Assembly (NCBI GenBank): GCA_034669145.1
Contig: JAXDNY010000281.1
Location: 62,001 to 126,000 of the forward strand
Direction: 5' to 3'
Source of the DNA: PALSA-894 sp034669145
GTDB lineage: Bacteria; Pseudomonadota; Alphaproteobacteria; Rhizobiales; Xanthobacteraceae
DNA: 64,000 nt
Each line of letters opens with the position of its first letter. Within the stretch, counting starts at the first letter, position 1. Of this stretch, positions 9,045 to 18,575 are shown piece after piece. Under the pieces are notes generated by a model, which saw nothing but the letters and a program-made list of their open reading frames with translations, ran no database searches and had not been told where the DNA came from. A program made the position numbers and the translations under genes.

Positions 9045-12000
9045 ATGGGTCGGTCTGCAGCTATCATGCGGCTATTGAACTGGAAAAACTTCAAGGGCGA
9101 TTGGCAGGATTTTCAACGTCTCTGCGCGGAAATCGTAGAGGATCACGGGTATATCGCAGAACTCAGATCGCTCGGCGGGGGTGACGAGGGGCGCGACATC
9201 GATGCACTGGAGATTCTCGGCAATTTTCCCGTGCAGCAACGCCGCGTTGCTTTTTGGGTTGAGTGCAAGAGCCGGTTAGCCCGGCAACCGCGGGCGGTGC
9301 CGCTCGAGGAAATCTCGAAGTGCATTCTATTTGCAAGAGCAGAGGGCGTGCCGGCGCTTGTCTTCATGACCAACCACAAGCTTTCCAACGAGGCAAAAGA
9401 CCAGATCAAGCGCCTTTCACAGCTCAAGGACTTTCGACTTGGCATTAGCTACATCGAAGAAGAGCACCTCGAATGTTTGATCCTCGATCGCCCCGAGTTG
9501 CAGCGTCGATACTTTGCCAACGAGATCTCGAAGGCGCCTGTTCGCCGTCTCAATCCAATCGAGTGTATCCTGCGCTGCGAAGTTTCGGCATCTGACGACC
9601 ACCCGCAGGGACTGTTAAAGTTGATCGCGGTCAATTCCGGATTTCAGCGAGCCAGTATCGACATACATGATAGACGAAGGCATCTAGGCACTTTGACCGT
9701 CGATGCCTTTGCCAAATCGGAGATGGCTCTGCCAGCAACGGCATTGCACGCACACGCCAATGGCGAACTAACTCTCACATCACGTACGAGCGACGCGACG
9801 GTCAACCTGGTCTCGCGCGTACGCGCTCCTACGGCTGCGCCTGTCCTGGGTCAGTTTTTTGATCCGCTCCGGTTATCCGAGAAGGTCGCGGAGCAGATCA
9901 AGAGAGCGCAAGATACATACATTTTGGGAAATGCAGGCGCGGGGAAGAGCACATTGGCAGTAGAGGCTATTCGCCTTGCGGGAGTGGGGGCCATACACGT
10001 CGACGCCGACAGGATGGACCAGACAACCCGGTTCATTGACCTGCTTATCGAGCAAATCAATGGTGCTACGTCCGGCTCTTTCGGCCCGCTCGACGCCATC
10101 GACGAGGAAATGCCTGGGCGAAGGCCCGCAAGCGAGCTGAACGCCGGCCTCTCGAAAGAGGCCGAACTGAGCGTGGGATTTGAACGCCTGACTAAATCTG
10201 GTGCCGGCCACGTCATCGTTCTTGAAAACATACATCTATGCGAAAGCTCCGACTTGCCCGCATTGATGCGCATCCTGTTGACGCGGCCTGCTCAGGGCTT
10301 CATTTTTACCGCTCGCCCATCCGAGTTCAGAAGCTCCGATATCGAACGTCTGATCATTAAGAGCCAAGCGCTCCATTCGACTCTAGTCATCAGACTCGAT
10401 GCAACATCGATATCCTCAACGATTCGCCACATCTTGAGTGAGATATCATATGATGCCAAGACGCATCGGTTCTTGAAACAGTTCCTTGAAATCAAGAATA
10501 TTCAGTCACTGAAGCTTCTTCTCGAGCTCTTGAGCGCGAAGGACATCCTCGCAGCCGTCGACGAGGGACAAAAGTTTAGGCTAAGCCAGCTAAACACGTC
10601 ATTGAACTTCACTGACTATTCCGGAGTAGTCGCCGCCCTGATCGAATGCATCAGCGCCGAAGTAGCAGATACGGTGGCGGTACGCGTTCTTGAATTGGCC
10701 GCACTATGGGGCAGCATTTTCCCGAGTGACCTAATTATCTACAGCGCAGGTGGCGACGGAGAGCATTGTCTAAACGAACTGCTTAAGTTCGGCATTATAG
10801 CCGACAGCGGAGAGGAGGCGCAGGATCTGCGTTTTGAGCATCAATTGACGAGGGAAATCATTCTTGGAGCGATTACAAAGCACAGGAAGCAGACGGTCCA
10901 CAAATCAATCAGGCAGTTTCTTGAAGCAGTCGGTCCTCAACACCCCCTTTGCGTTCCGACGAGGAAGGCCCATCACATCGCCGGCGCCGGTGATCCATAT
11001 GGTGCAGCAGAGCTACTGTTAGGATATCTTACCTCCTCAAGGAGCAAGCTCAGTCGACCGGAAGCGCTTTCGATCGCATGTCGGACGCTCTCATTGTTCG
11101 ATAGGTCGGCCGACAGGAGTGTCCCGACAAGCGAGGCGACGTCAGAAGCTAACCTCCTCACGTGGATCATCGAGTTAGGTTATCTATGCCATGGACCCGA
11201 TTGGGGTACGGACTACATCCGGCGGCTCGAGTTCTTAGCATACTCAAATCACGTGTCGAGTCTGCTTGGGCGCGCGGCCTATTTCTGGTCTCGATACCAA
11301 ATGTATCGACAAAATCATGTTGAGGCTTCTTCGCAGGCGAATTCGGCAATCCGGTTTCTTCAGCTGGAGCAGGATGATCCCTATCTTGTCCAAGCTCTCA
11401 ATCGGCTCGGCAGCATACAGAAGAATCAGCGGCAGTTCCTGCAATCGGCTCGAACGCATCGGCGCGCCGCCGCAATCTCGCGACGGCAGAAGAATAGACT
11501 TGAGTTGTCACGATCGCTTCGCGAACTCGGGGCTACGTTCTTGGAGGCCGGTCGCCCGGACCGTACTGTGCGGCTTTGGGAGCAATCTCTGCGGTTTGCC
11601 GAAGAAACTGCGGACGTCGAAGAGATCGTTATTCAGAAAGTAAACTTCTCCTACGTCACGGCGCTGCTCCGCCGATCGGCTTCATCCCCCCTCCGGCTTT
11701 TTGAAGAAATAGAAGCCTTGGCGAGACATTTTGGATTGCTTGCCCAACTTGCCAAGAACTACATCAATTGGGGCAACTGGCTCTTTCACGAACGCAAAGA
11801 GGGTGCGGCGGGCTGCAGCATGATCGGGGAAGCTCTCAAGCTCGCCGATCTGCTCGAATACGAGTACATCAAGATCCTTGCGCTCTTCTCATATGTCTCA
11901 TTTGCCGAAACCGGCGCTGCGGTACGCCGTCCTGACTACGACGAGGTCCTCTGTCGGTTCGTCAAGGAACGGTTGGTGGCAAATGGGCGCCTGGATGACA

Positions 12001-12200
12001 TGGCGGACAATCGACTGATGACGCTGGTCAAGTTTCTTCACGTTTACAAGCGTGAGAGGCTGGGTACTACACTCGACCGAACAACCAACTCCGACCTTCG
12101 ATTCTTTATCGAGAGCTTGAGGAGCGTGAACCTTTCAGGCATCGAGAAAGAAAATCCCTATTATCGGGAAGAAAGCAGGCTGTGGGCGATCTATTATTGA
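9045..12200 (+). CDS. Mrr-like nuclease / STAND NTPase / TPR protein (Avs-like architecture)
   Basis: A 1051-residue three-part protein. Residues ~8-150 form a PD-(D/E)xK restriction-endonuclease-like domain: FQRLCAEIVEDHGY, the acidic GDEGRDIDA and the catalytic FWVECKSR. After a linker, a STAND-type P-loop NTPase follows, with Walker A GNAGAGKST (~295-303) and Walker B-like HVIVLENIH (~388-396), then a helical region. The last ~400 residues look like TPR helices (ALNRLGSIQKNQRQF, SLRELGATFLEAGRPDRTVRLW). Such effector-NTPase-sensor layouts define Avs-type antiphage sensors, in which the C terminus detects phage protein and the nuclease then attacks DNA. This one is shorter than typical Avs proteins. 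A start at 9066 is also possible. Its stop overlaps the convergent asparagine synthetase gene by 7 bases. Confidence 0.82.
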   Translation: MGRSAAIMRLLNWKNFKGDWQDFQRLCAEIVEDHGYIAELRSLGGGDEGRDIDALEILGNFPVQQRRVAFWVECKSRLARQPRAVPLEEISKCILFARAEGVPALVFMTNHKLSNEAKDQIKRLSQLKDFRLGISYIEEEHLECLILDRPELQRRYFANEISKAPVRRLNPIECILRCEVSASDDHPQGLLKLIAVNSGFQRASIDIHDRRRHLGTLTVDAFAKSEMALPATALHAHANGELTLTSRTSDATVNLVSRVRAPTAAPVLGQFFDPLRLSEKVAEQIKRAQDTYILGNAGAGKSTLAVEAIRLAGVGAIHVDADRMDQTTRFIDLLIEQINGATSGSFGPLDAIDEEMPGRRPASELNAGLSKEAELSVGFERLTKSGAGHVIVLENIHLCESSDLPALMRILLTRPAQGFIFTARPSEFRSSDIERLIIKSQALHSTLVIRLDATSISSTIRHILSEISYDAKTHRFLKQFLEIKNIQSLKLLLELLSAKDILAAVDEGQKFRLSQLNTSLNFTDYSGVVAALIECISAEVADTVAVRVLELAALWGSIFPSDLIIYSAGGDGEHCLNELLKFGIIADSGEEAQDLRFEHQLTREIILGAITKHRKQTVHKSIRQFLEAVGPQHPLCVPTRKAHHIAGAGDPYGAAELLLGYLTSSRSKLSRPEALSIACRTLSLFDRSADRSVPTSEATSEANLLTWIIELGYLCHGPDWGTDYIRRLEFLAYSNHVSSLLGRAAYFWSRYQMYRQNHVEASSQANSAIRFLQLEQDDPYLVQALNRLGSIQKNQRQFLQSARTHRRAAAISRRQKNRLELSRSLRELGATFLEAGRPDRTVRLWEQSLRFAEETADVEEIVIQKVNFSYVTALLRRSASSPLRLFEEIEALARHFGLLAQLAKNYINWGNWLFHERKEGAAGCSMIGEALKLADLLEYEYIKILALFSYVSFAETGAAVRRPDYDEVLCRFVKERLVANGRLDDMADNRLMTLVKFLHVYKRERLGTTLDRTTNSDLRFFIESLRSVNLSGIEKENPYYREESRLWAIYY

Positions 12201-14086
12201 AGGCATAGGCTTCTTGCTCCGGCTTCCCTTCGGTGCCGAAGCCAGTCCAGCGTTGTAAGCGCCGGCCATAGCGTGCGTGTGTGATCGGCCAGTCCCCTCA
12301 CGTGATCCCGCCAAAGGCTGAACAGCGCTTCCCGATTCAGACCGAGGTCAAACGTATCTGCTGAATGCAAAGTGTCTTCTGCCCACTCGAATAGACACCC
12401 CCGCAGCCAAGTCTTCAACGGCGGTGAAAAGCCTCGCTTCGCTCGCTGCGAAATGTCTAACGGCAACGACGCTGCAAGGAAAGATCGAAGAGGAGCCTTG
12501 GTCGAGCCAGCACGGACTAAGGCATCATCGTGCAGTTGCGCTGCCGCCGAGACAACAGTACGTGACAACAGAGGGGGACGCACCTCGAGTCCATATGCCA
12601 TGCTCGCCCGATCCATCTTGACCGACAGAACATTCGGAAAATAGAGCGCGAGGTCGAGCGTTCGACAGGCGCGCAAAACGGAGTCGCTTTTGATTGCCTC
12701 GACTGGTAACGCTAAAAACGCGCCCCATGTTTTCGTGGGCCGAATAAAAAGTGACGGAGAGCCCGTCGCAATAATAGCGTCATAAGCCTCTATGAGTGAA
12801 AGGGAACCGATATCGGACAGTGCGTCAAGGCCCAACCAAGAGGCCAGTCGTGTGTTCAAGCTGCCGATCGTCTCGCTCCGCGATTCCCAGAAATTATGCG
12901 TGCCAAACTCTCCTTCGCGAAAGAGCGATACAAGGGCGTGCTGCCTACCATATCCACCGAATAGTTCATCGGCTCCGTCGCCACACAACGCTACGCCGAC
13001 GTCTTGCGCGGCGACCCGGCAAAGTAGACACGTAGGTATCATCGATGGATCGCCGAGCGGCTCGTCGTAGATCTTCCAAAGAGAGCTGACAATAGAGCGG
13101 ATGTCGCCTTCAGTAGGACGAATAATACTCGATGGAAGGCCAAGTGCACCGGTCACCTGATTGGCCGCTTCAGCTTCGTCGTAGAACGAATCATCGCTTC
13201 CGACGGTATAAGTCATTTGCAGGCACTCAAGCGGCGCCAAGATGGATGCCAGCAGGCTCGAATCTACGCCTCCCGACAATAACAGACCCAGCGGACGATC
13301 CGACGCAGTGGATGAAATTGTGGCAGCTTTCACGCATTCGCCGAGATGATTTATGGCCTCGTCCTGGTCTTCGGCGGAAACTCCAAACAACACCTCTCGC
13401 GCGGCGCTCACTTCAATGCTGCTCAACAGGGCGCCTGTCGCGGTATGATGTCTTACTTCGCCCGGCATCAGTTTAAAGATGTCCTTATAGACCGTCATTG
13501 GCGCGGGAACGCAGCCCATCCGGACGGCAAGCGTCAAGGCTTCGATGTCGATCAGCAAGTTCTTCTCCAGATGCTGATCGCCGAGCAGGGCATGCAACGT
13601 CGATCCAAACCAGAACGCGCCACCGACCCTGCCGTAGATCAGCGGCTTCAAGCCGCTTGGGTCGCGCGCAAGCCAAACGCTCTGTGTAGTTCGATCCCAA
13701 ACAACAATCGCGTACATTCCGTCAATTCGAGAGATCGCTTCGGGTACACCCACTTGGTCAATGGCATAGGCTAAAGCTAGCGTGTCCTGAGTCGACTTGC
13801 CCGGCCAGGCAGATAGAGTGGATGTGAGCTCAGGGACGTTCAGAATATTTCCATTGTAAAGGACGACGAATCGACCGCTCGGAGAACAAATGGGCTGCGA
13901 GGCTGCCGCACTTTGGTCACGTACGGCCAAGCGGGTATGTCCAAGAATTGCCCGGCTATCCGACCATTCGCCCCGACCGTCGGGGCCGCGTGAGCCTAAT
14001 CGGTCCAACATTCTGTCGATGGCGTTGGAGGCGCGCAATTCAGCGATGATCGCAGGTTGACCTACAAACCCCGCAATGCCGCACAC
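12194..14086 (-). CDS. asnB: Glutamine-hydrolysing asparagine synthase (AsnB family)
   Basis: A ~630-residue class B asparagine synthetase homologue. GTG at 14084-14086 is chosen because it places the catalytic cysteine at position 2 (start-CGIAGF), required for the N-terminal glutaminase; the frame is open upstream but that part overlaps the next gene. RGPDGRGEW and LARDPSGLKPL belong to the glutaminase domain, LLLSGGVDSSLLA is the ATP pyrophosphatase loop and ALCGDGADELFGGYGR the synthetase signature. Ten bases separate it from the GT4 gene upstream, so the two form an operon. Paralogues next to glycosyltransferases often amidate carboxylates of glycans or natural products rather than make asparagine. 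Confidence 0.88.
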   Translation of the reverse strand: MCGIAGFVGQPAIIAELRASNAIDRMLDRLGSRGPDGRGEWSDSRAILGHTRLAVRDQSAAASQPICSPSGRFVVLYNGNILNVPELTSTLSAWPGKSTQDTLALAYAIDQVGVPEAISRIDGMYAIVVWDRTTQSVWLARDPSGLKPLIYGRVGGAFWFGSTLHALLGDQHLEKNLLIDIEALTLAVRMGCVPAPMTVYKDIFKLMPGEVRHHTATGALLSSIEVSAAREVLFGVSAEDQDEAINHLGECVKAATISSTASDRPLGLLLSGGVDSSLLASILAPLECLQMTYTVGSDDSFYDEAEAANQVTGALGLPSSIIRPTEGDIRSIVSSLWKIYDEPLGDPSMIPTCLLCRVAAQDVGVALCGDGADELFGGYGRQHALVSLFREGEFGTHNFWESRSETIGSLNTRLASWLGLDALSDIGSLSLIEAYDAIIATGSPSLFIRPTKTWGAFLALPVEAIKSDSVLRACRTLDLALYFPNVLSVKMDRASMAYGLEVRPPLLSRTVVSAAAQLHDDALVRAGSTKAPLRSFLAASLPLDISQRAKRGFSPPLKTWLRGCLFEWAEDTLHSADTFDLGLNREALFSLWRDHVRGLADHTRTLWPALTTLDWLRHRREAGARSLCLQ

Positions 14087-14096
14087 GTAAAGCCCC

Positions 14097-15263
14097 TTAT
14101 CGTTCTGCCGGTGACTCCGGTAACGTTCCGGCCGCGTGACCGTTAGCAAGACGGCTGAATACCCTCGCTGTGCGATCGCCGACGATATCCCATCCATAGG
14201 ATAGCGCGCGGTCTCGGCCGCGCTCCCCCATCTCGACGAGCCGCCTTCTATCCGAAATCGCGAGGCGAATCTTCGCAGCAAGATCGTTCGCGTCGCCAGG
14301 CTCGAAGAGCAGTCCTGTGATGCCGTGATCGACAAGATCGGCCAGGCCACCCGCCCGAGATGCCACCACGGGCACCGAGGCTGCCATTGCTTCCAGGGCC
14401 ACCTGACCAAACGTCTCATAGCGGGAAGGCACGACGAGGAGGTCCGTCAGTCCCAGTTCCGCGGCAACCCGATCATTGGTCTGCCTCCCAAGAACGGTAA
14501 CGCGACCAGGCAAGTCAGCTAACGGGCAACGGGAGCGGTCAAGGTCATCGTTGGTCGGGCCGAGGAGAACCAAATCCCAAGACGGATCCCGCACGTTGCG
14601 AAGTGCCGCGAACAGGAGATCGAGGCCTTTTGACCATGTGGAGCGCCCCACATAAAGCAAACGCCGGCGGCGCTGAAATTTCTCCAGGTCAATGCCGCGT
14701 CCGATAAGCACGATCCGCTCTGGATCCGCCTCATAATGCGTCAGGAGCGTCTTTATCTCAGATGGCGCAACAGCGATTGTGGCGGTGGCGCGTGCCACAG
14801 CCTCGCGTTCAATGCCGATGCGCTCTGTCAGGACGGTATGTGCGACTATCTGCTTTGTAACGCCCGACGAGCACATGGAAAATACGTGAGGTATACCGAG
14901 GGAGCGCTGCAGTTCCAAGGCAGGGATTGCGCTCAACCAGTAGCACGAGAGCAAAAGCTCTATCGCTTTGAGGTTTCCCAGCGACTCTTCGATTTGACCC
15001 AGAAGCGGGCGAATGACATCGGCACCGTCGTCATATGTCAGCGCTCTGCCACTGCCGAGCGGAATGCGGATAATTCGGCAGTTGTGCGTCGGCGCTTCAA
15101 CTTCAAACTCGCCCCTGGAGGCAAGGGTTACAATATCGACGGCCCAACCCCGGCCAATCAGATACGCGCTAACGTCTCGAACATACTTCGATTGGCCGCC
15201 GGTGAATTCATCCCCGTATCGGCCCAGCGGATCGGAATTCAACGAGAAAATAGCGATCCTCAC
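14097..15263 (-). CDS. Glycosyltransferase family 4
   Basis: A ~388-residue GT-B retaining glycosyltransferase. The N terminus (VRIAIFSL, then GGQSKYVRDVSAYLIGRGWAV) is the acceptor domain; GRSTWSKGLDLLFAAL and the sugar-nucleotide site VVPSRYETFGQVALEAMAA with its Ex7E glutamates identify the family 4 donor domain. GTG at 15261-15263 is preferred because it begins exactly at the first beta strand; an ATG 12 codons upstream exists. Typical acceptors are lipid-linked or secreted glycans. It is first in a two-gene operon with the asparagine synthase. Transferred sugar and acceptor cannot be told from the sequence. Confidence 0.85.
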   Translation of the reverse strand: MRIAIFSLNSDPLGRYGDEFTGGQSKYVRDVSAYLIGRGWAVDIVTLASRGEFEVEAPTHNCRIIRIPLGSGRALTYDDGADVIRPLLGQIEESLGNLKAIELLLSCYWLSAIPALELQRSLGIPHVFSMCSSGVTKQIVAHTVLTERIGIEREAVARATATIAVAPSEIKTLLTHYEADPERIVLIGRGIDLEKFQRRRRLLYVGRSTWSKGLDLLFAALRNVRDPSWDLVLLGPTNDDLDRSRCPLADLPGRVTVLGRQTNDRVAAELGLTDLLVVPSRYETFGQVALEAMAASVPVVASRAGGLADLVDHGITGLLFEPGDANDLAAKIRLAISDRRRLVEMGERGRDRALSYGWDIVGDRTARVFSRLANGHAAGTLPESPAER

Positions 15264-15570
15264 CGATTGATAATTCCAAGTTATCGGTCGACGGAACATC
15301 AGACCCGCGCCGTCTTCAACTTTGCACTACTATTCTGGCGGGTAGACGGCGGTGGCGTCAACTAGTAACACCGAGCTAACTTCTCATTTCTTCCGTGAAC
15401 TGTTGCCCTAGGACGGTCGGATTCGGCTAGGTTTGAATTTGTAACCTCTGATCGCGCGAATTGCTGACCTGCGTGAAGTTGCTTTCAGATTGGCTTAGTC
15501 TCAGCTGTGCTCGCACAGGCCGAAAATAGGGTCAGTCGCGCTGCCGTTTCGACACAAAGACGGACGCAAG
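15264..15570. other. Divergent intergenic region, nothing recognised
   Basis: About 307 bases between the divergent GT4 and Bug receptor genes. It should contain promoters for both operons. I see no clear inverted repeat, RNA gene or coding remnant. Confidence 0.5.
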
Positions 15571-16533
15571 ATGCGCTCGGTGAAGAATTTCTCTTTTGCC
15601 TGTGCCTTGATTGCCGCCATCGCGACTACGTTCCCGTTATCAGCGCAGGAGCGCGACTGGCCGAACCGGCCGGTGACTATCGTCTATCCCTGGGCCCCTG
15701 GCGCGACCGACGCGTCCGTGCGCGTCATCGCCAAGGCCTTGAGCGAGCGCTTCGGACAGCCCTTCATCGTCGAAATCAGAAGCGGCGCCGGCGGCAACGT
15801 AGCATTGGCACAGGTCGCGAAGGCGGCTCCCGATGGTTATACGATCGTCTATACGGCGATCGGGCCGGCGGTGCTCAATAAGCTCATGTACAAATCCATT
15901 CCCTACGACCACGACAGGGATTTCGATCCGATCATCCTCCTTTCCGATACGCCCCAAGCTATCATCAGCAGCCCGAAACTCCCGATCAAGACGCTCGCGG
16001 AGCTCGTCACGTATGGGAAGGAGAACCCCGGCAAACTGACGATCGGCCATCCCGGTGCGGGAACGATGGGTCACCTCACCGCCGTCCTGTTTCTGGCGCG
16101 CACCGGAATCGATGGCTCCGCCATCGCCTATCGCGGTACGACGCCGCTGATTACGGACCTGCTTGGCGGCCAAATCGTTGCGGGATCCCCGGCCTATACG
16201 CCCGCCGTCGAGTCCGCGATCGTGCTGGCAGTAACCAGCGAGCAGCGGGCCGGCTTTCTGCCGCATGTGCCGACTGCGCGTGAGGCCGGCTTCGATGTGA
16301 TCGCCGGCAGCTGGACCGCGATCGCGGGCCCGGCCGGCATACCGCGCGACATCGTGCTGAAGCTCAATGCCGCGATCAACGATTACCTAAAATCGGAAGA
16401 AGGCAGCCGATTGTTTGCACAGATCGGCATGCGGGTGCTGGGTGGGCCGCCCGAGCGGGTAACGCAAGCCGTGCGGGAAGACCGGCTTAAGTGGGAACCG
16501 GTCATCCGGGCGGCCGACATCAAGCTCGATTAG
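15571..16533 (+). CDS. Bug/TctC-family periplasmic solute-binding receptor
   Basis: A 320-residue tripartite tricarboxylate transporter-type binding protein. A signal peptide with hydrophobic core FACALIAAIATTFPLSA ends at an AQE-like site near residue 26. The mature part shows the family order: WPNRPVTIVYPWAPGATDA, SGAGGNVALAQVAKAAPDGYT, and the late GVPTAREAGFDV-type block (HVPTAREAGFDV). Bug proteins bind organic acids or aromatic carboxylates in the periplasm; many lack adjacent membrane subunits, as here. The gene directly precedes a dienelactone hydrolase gene (26 bases), which suggests a linked catabolic substrate. Confidence 0.93.
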   Translation: MRSVKNFSFACALIAAIATTFPLSAQERDWPNRPVTIVYPWAPGATDASVRVIAKALSERFGQPFIVEIRSGAGGNVALAQVAKAAPDGYTIVYTAIGPAVLNKLMYKSIPYDHDRDFDPIILLSDTPQAIISSPKLPIKTLAELVTYGKENPGKLTIGHPGAGTMGHLTAVLFLARTGIDGSAIAYRGTTPLITDLLGGQIVAGSPAYTPAVESAIVLAVTSEQRAGFLPHVPTAREAGFDVIAGSWTAIAGPAGIPRDIVLKLNAAINDYLKSEEGSRLFAQIGMRVLGGPPERVTQAVREDRLKWEPVIRAADIKLD

Positions 16534-16559
16534 CGCGATTGTCGGGAGAGCGGGCAGCC

Positions 16560-17324
16560 ATGATCGAATCCATGACCAAGATCACGACAGGCGCCGGCCG
16601 AATGGATGCTTTCGTGACTCATCCCGAGGGCGACGGACCATTCCCTGCGGTCGTACTGTTCATGGATATCTGGGGCCTGCGGGAAGAGCTTTTCGACATC
16701 GCACGGAAGATCGCCGTGGTCGGCTACCACTGCACGGTGCCGAATTTCTATTACCGGCATGGGAAAGTACGGCTCGCGGTTTTTGGTGAAGATGGCCGGA
16801 TGAAGTCTTTCGGCGCGCTGCCGGCGCAGGAGCAGCAGCGCATAGTGGCACAGCGGCGTTCGCTTACCGACGAAATGGTCGTGGAGGATGTGAGCTCGGT
16901 GCTCGCGTTTTTCAAGACACAACCTGTCAAAGGCGGAGCGAAAGGGTCAATCGGCTACTGTATGGGGGGAAGGCATGCGCTTTGCGTGGCGGCCGCGTAC
17001 CCGGACGATTTCCGGGCAACAGTGAGCCTGCACGGCACCACGCTTGTAAGCGATACGCCGGGTTCGCCGCACCGTCTGGCGGACGCCTATCGCGGTGAAA
17101 TCTATTGCGGCTTCGGTGAGCGCGATGAGCACGCATCTCCGGCGACGGTCGCCGCTCTTTCTGCGGCGCTCGAAGGCCGACCGAACGTGCGATACAGCTA
17201 TCGCGTCCACCCAGGAGCGGAACACGGCTATGCGCTGCCGGATCGCGACGTGCACGACAAGCAGGCCGCCAATCGCGACTGGAAAGCGATCTTCGGCATG
17301 TACGAGCGCGTCCTAAAGGTCTAG
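16560..17324 (+). CDS. Dienelactone hydrolase family protein
   Basis: A 254-residue alpha/beta hydrolase of the dienelactone hydrolase family. The catalytic triad is visible as C134 in IGYCMGGRHA, D189 in FGERDEH and H222 in PGAEHGYA. Family members open dienelactones in chloroaromatic breakdown or hydrolyse other carboxyl esters in the cytosol. The start at ATG 16560 follows a GGGAG ribosome site; the frame is open into the preceding gene but lacks homology there. It is probably co-transcribed with the Bug receptor gene. Its stop overlaps the stop of the convergent LysR gene by 4 bases. Confidence 0.9.
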   Translation: MIESMTKITTGAGRMDAFVTHPEGDGPFPAVVLFMDIWGLREELFDIARKIAVVGYHCTVPNFYYRHGKVRLAVFGEDGRMKSFGALPAQEQQRIVAQRRSLTDEMVVEDVSSVLAFFKTQPVKGGAKGSIGYCMGGRHALCVAAAYPDDFRATVSLHGTTLVSDTPGSPHRLADAYRGEIYCGFGERDEHASPATVAALSAALEGRPNVRYSYRVHPGAEHGYALPDRDVHDKQAANRDWKAIFGMYERVLKV

Positions 17325-18229
17325 TCCCGTAGCTTGCGATCATTCATCACCTGAATGAACACCTTTACCGCGGGTGCGGATTCTGTGCGGCGATAGACGC
17401 AGGCGATCGGCGAGTGTGGTGGCGAAGCCACGTCCAGTTCGCGGTAAGCAACATTCGGAAGTCCCAATCGCCTCATGCATTGCGGGACGACACTGATGCC
17501 ATATCCTGCCGAAACATAGGTGAGAACTGACGAGATGTCCGGGGCGCGTATGGTGACGTTCGGCTTGAAGCCCGCAAGCACGGTTACCAATTCGGTGTAC
17601 ACCGGAAATCCGATATCCAATTCGAGCGAGGCCGTGATGAACTTCTCGTCGCGCAGCGCGGCAGGCGGAATGCGTTTGCGTCGCGCGAGCGGATGATCGC
17701 CAGGCAGCGCCACGATCAGCGGCTGCTCATAGACGACGAAGCCGCGCAGCTCGGGAGGATACTGGCGCATCGGCCGCGTGAAGCCGACGTCGAGCTTGCC
17801 CTCCACAATGGCATTCAGCTGACCGAGTGTCTCCTGGCGGCGTAGGACGATCTCGATCGCGGGGTTGGCTCGCCGAAACGTGCCGACGAATTCCTGGATG
17901 TATCCCGCAAAGCTTGCCGACATCATGTGACCGATCTCAATGCGGCCGATTTCGCCGCGCGCGGCTTGACGCGCTACCCGTTGGGCTTCTTCGGCTTGAC
18001 GCAGGACCTGCCGCGCCTGGTCAAGAAATCTCACTCCCGCGTCCGTAACCTCGACGCGAGTGTTGGGCTTGCGGCGGCACAGCGTGACACCGAGGCGAGC
18101 TTCGAGCCCTTGGATCTGATGCGTCAGCGTTGAAGGCGTGATTCCGAGCCGCTCGGCGGCGCGGGCAAAATGCCGCTCCTCGGCGAGCACGACAAAGTAC
18201 CTGAAAACGCGGAGCTCGATGTCAGCCAT
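17321..18229 (-). CDS. LysR-family transcriptional regulator
   Basis: A 302-residue LysR-type regulator. Residues 1-60 form the winged helix-turn-helix (LRVFRYFVVLAEERHFARAAERLGITPSTLTHQI), and the rest is the two-lobed effector-binding domain. Family members bind small aromatic or organic acid effectors. It is convergent with the Bug receptor/dienelactone hydrolase operon and so may control it, although no shared promoter shows this. A near-perfect palindrome lies directly against its start codon and is a candidate autoregulatory site. Confidence 0.93.
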   Translation of the reverse strand: MADIELRVFRYFVVLAEERHFARAAERLGITPSTLTHQIQGLEARLGVTLCRRKPNTRVEVTDAGVRFLDQARQVLRQAEEAQRVARQAARGEIGRIEIGHMMSASFAGYIQEFVGTFRRANPAIEIVLRRQETLGQLNAIVEGKLDVGFTRPMRQYPPELRGFVVYEQPLIVALPGDHPLARRKRIPPAALRDEKFITASLELDIGFPVYTELVTVLAGFKPNVTIRAPDISSVLTYVSAGYGISVVPQCMRRLGLPNVAYRELDVASPPHSPIACVYRRTESAPAVKVFIQVMNDRKLRD

Positions 18230-18230
18230 T

Positions 18231-18249
18231 TATTCGATGCCATCGAATA
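18231..18249. promoter_or_regulatory. 19-base palindrome at LysR start, candidate operator
   Basis: TATTCGATGCCATCGAATA has perfect 9-base arms around a single central C and begins two bases upstream of the LysR ATG. LysR regulators bind dyad sites near their own promoters, so autoregulation is the likely use. The position this close to the start codon would make it a roadblock or an mRNA 5'-end element. The role is inferred. Confidence 0.6.
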
Positions 18250-18575
18250 TATCACACGCACGGCGATAATGACAACCTAACGGCGTGGGGAGACATTCAT
18301 TGCTACCCAACTGAGTCTCTCGGTTCAACGCCTTGGCCCGAGTTGAAACCACCAATTTTGAGGTCCGGAGACGGTTGCATGAAAGAGCGCTCGCTGTGCG
18401 GCGAAGCCGGAGCGATGACACCCGGCACCGGGGTTGGCGCTGAACCGGCACGAGCGAAGGGATGCGGCTGATCAAAGCGTTTTGTCGAGTTACCCATCCT
18501 CATCAATGCAAGCGGCTCATCGATCAAACCGAAGCGAAGCGCCGCTAAGCATAGACCTGCAATGGAAGTGCCCAA
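18250..18575. other. Divergent intergenic region, nothing recognised
   Basis: About 326 bases between the LysR gene and the first XRE gene. Small open frames on the minus strand show no family resemblance. Apart from the palindrome at its left end I see no RNA, repeat or remnant. Confidence 0.5.
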
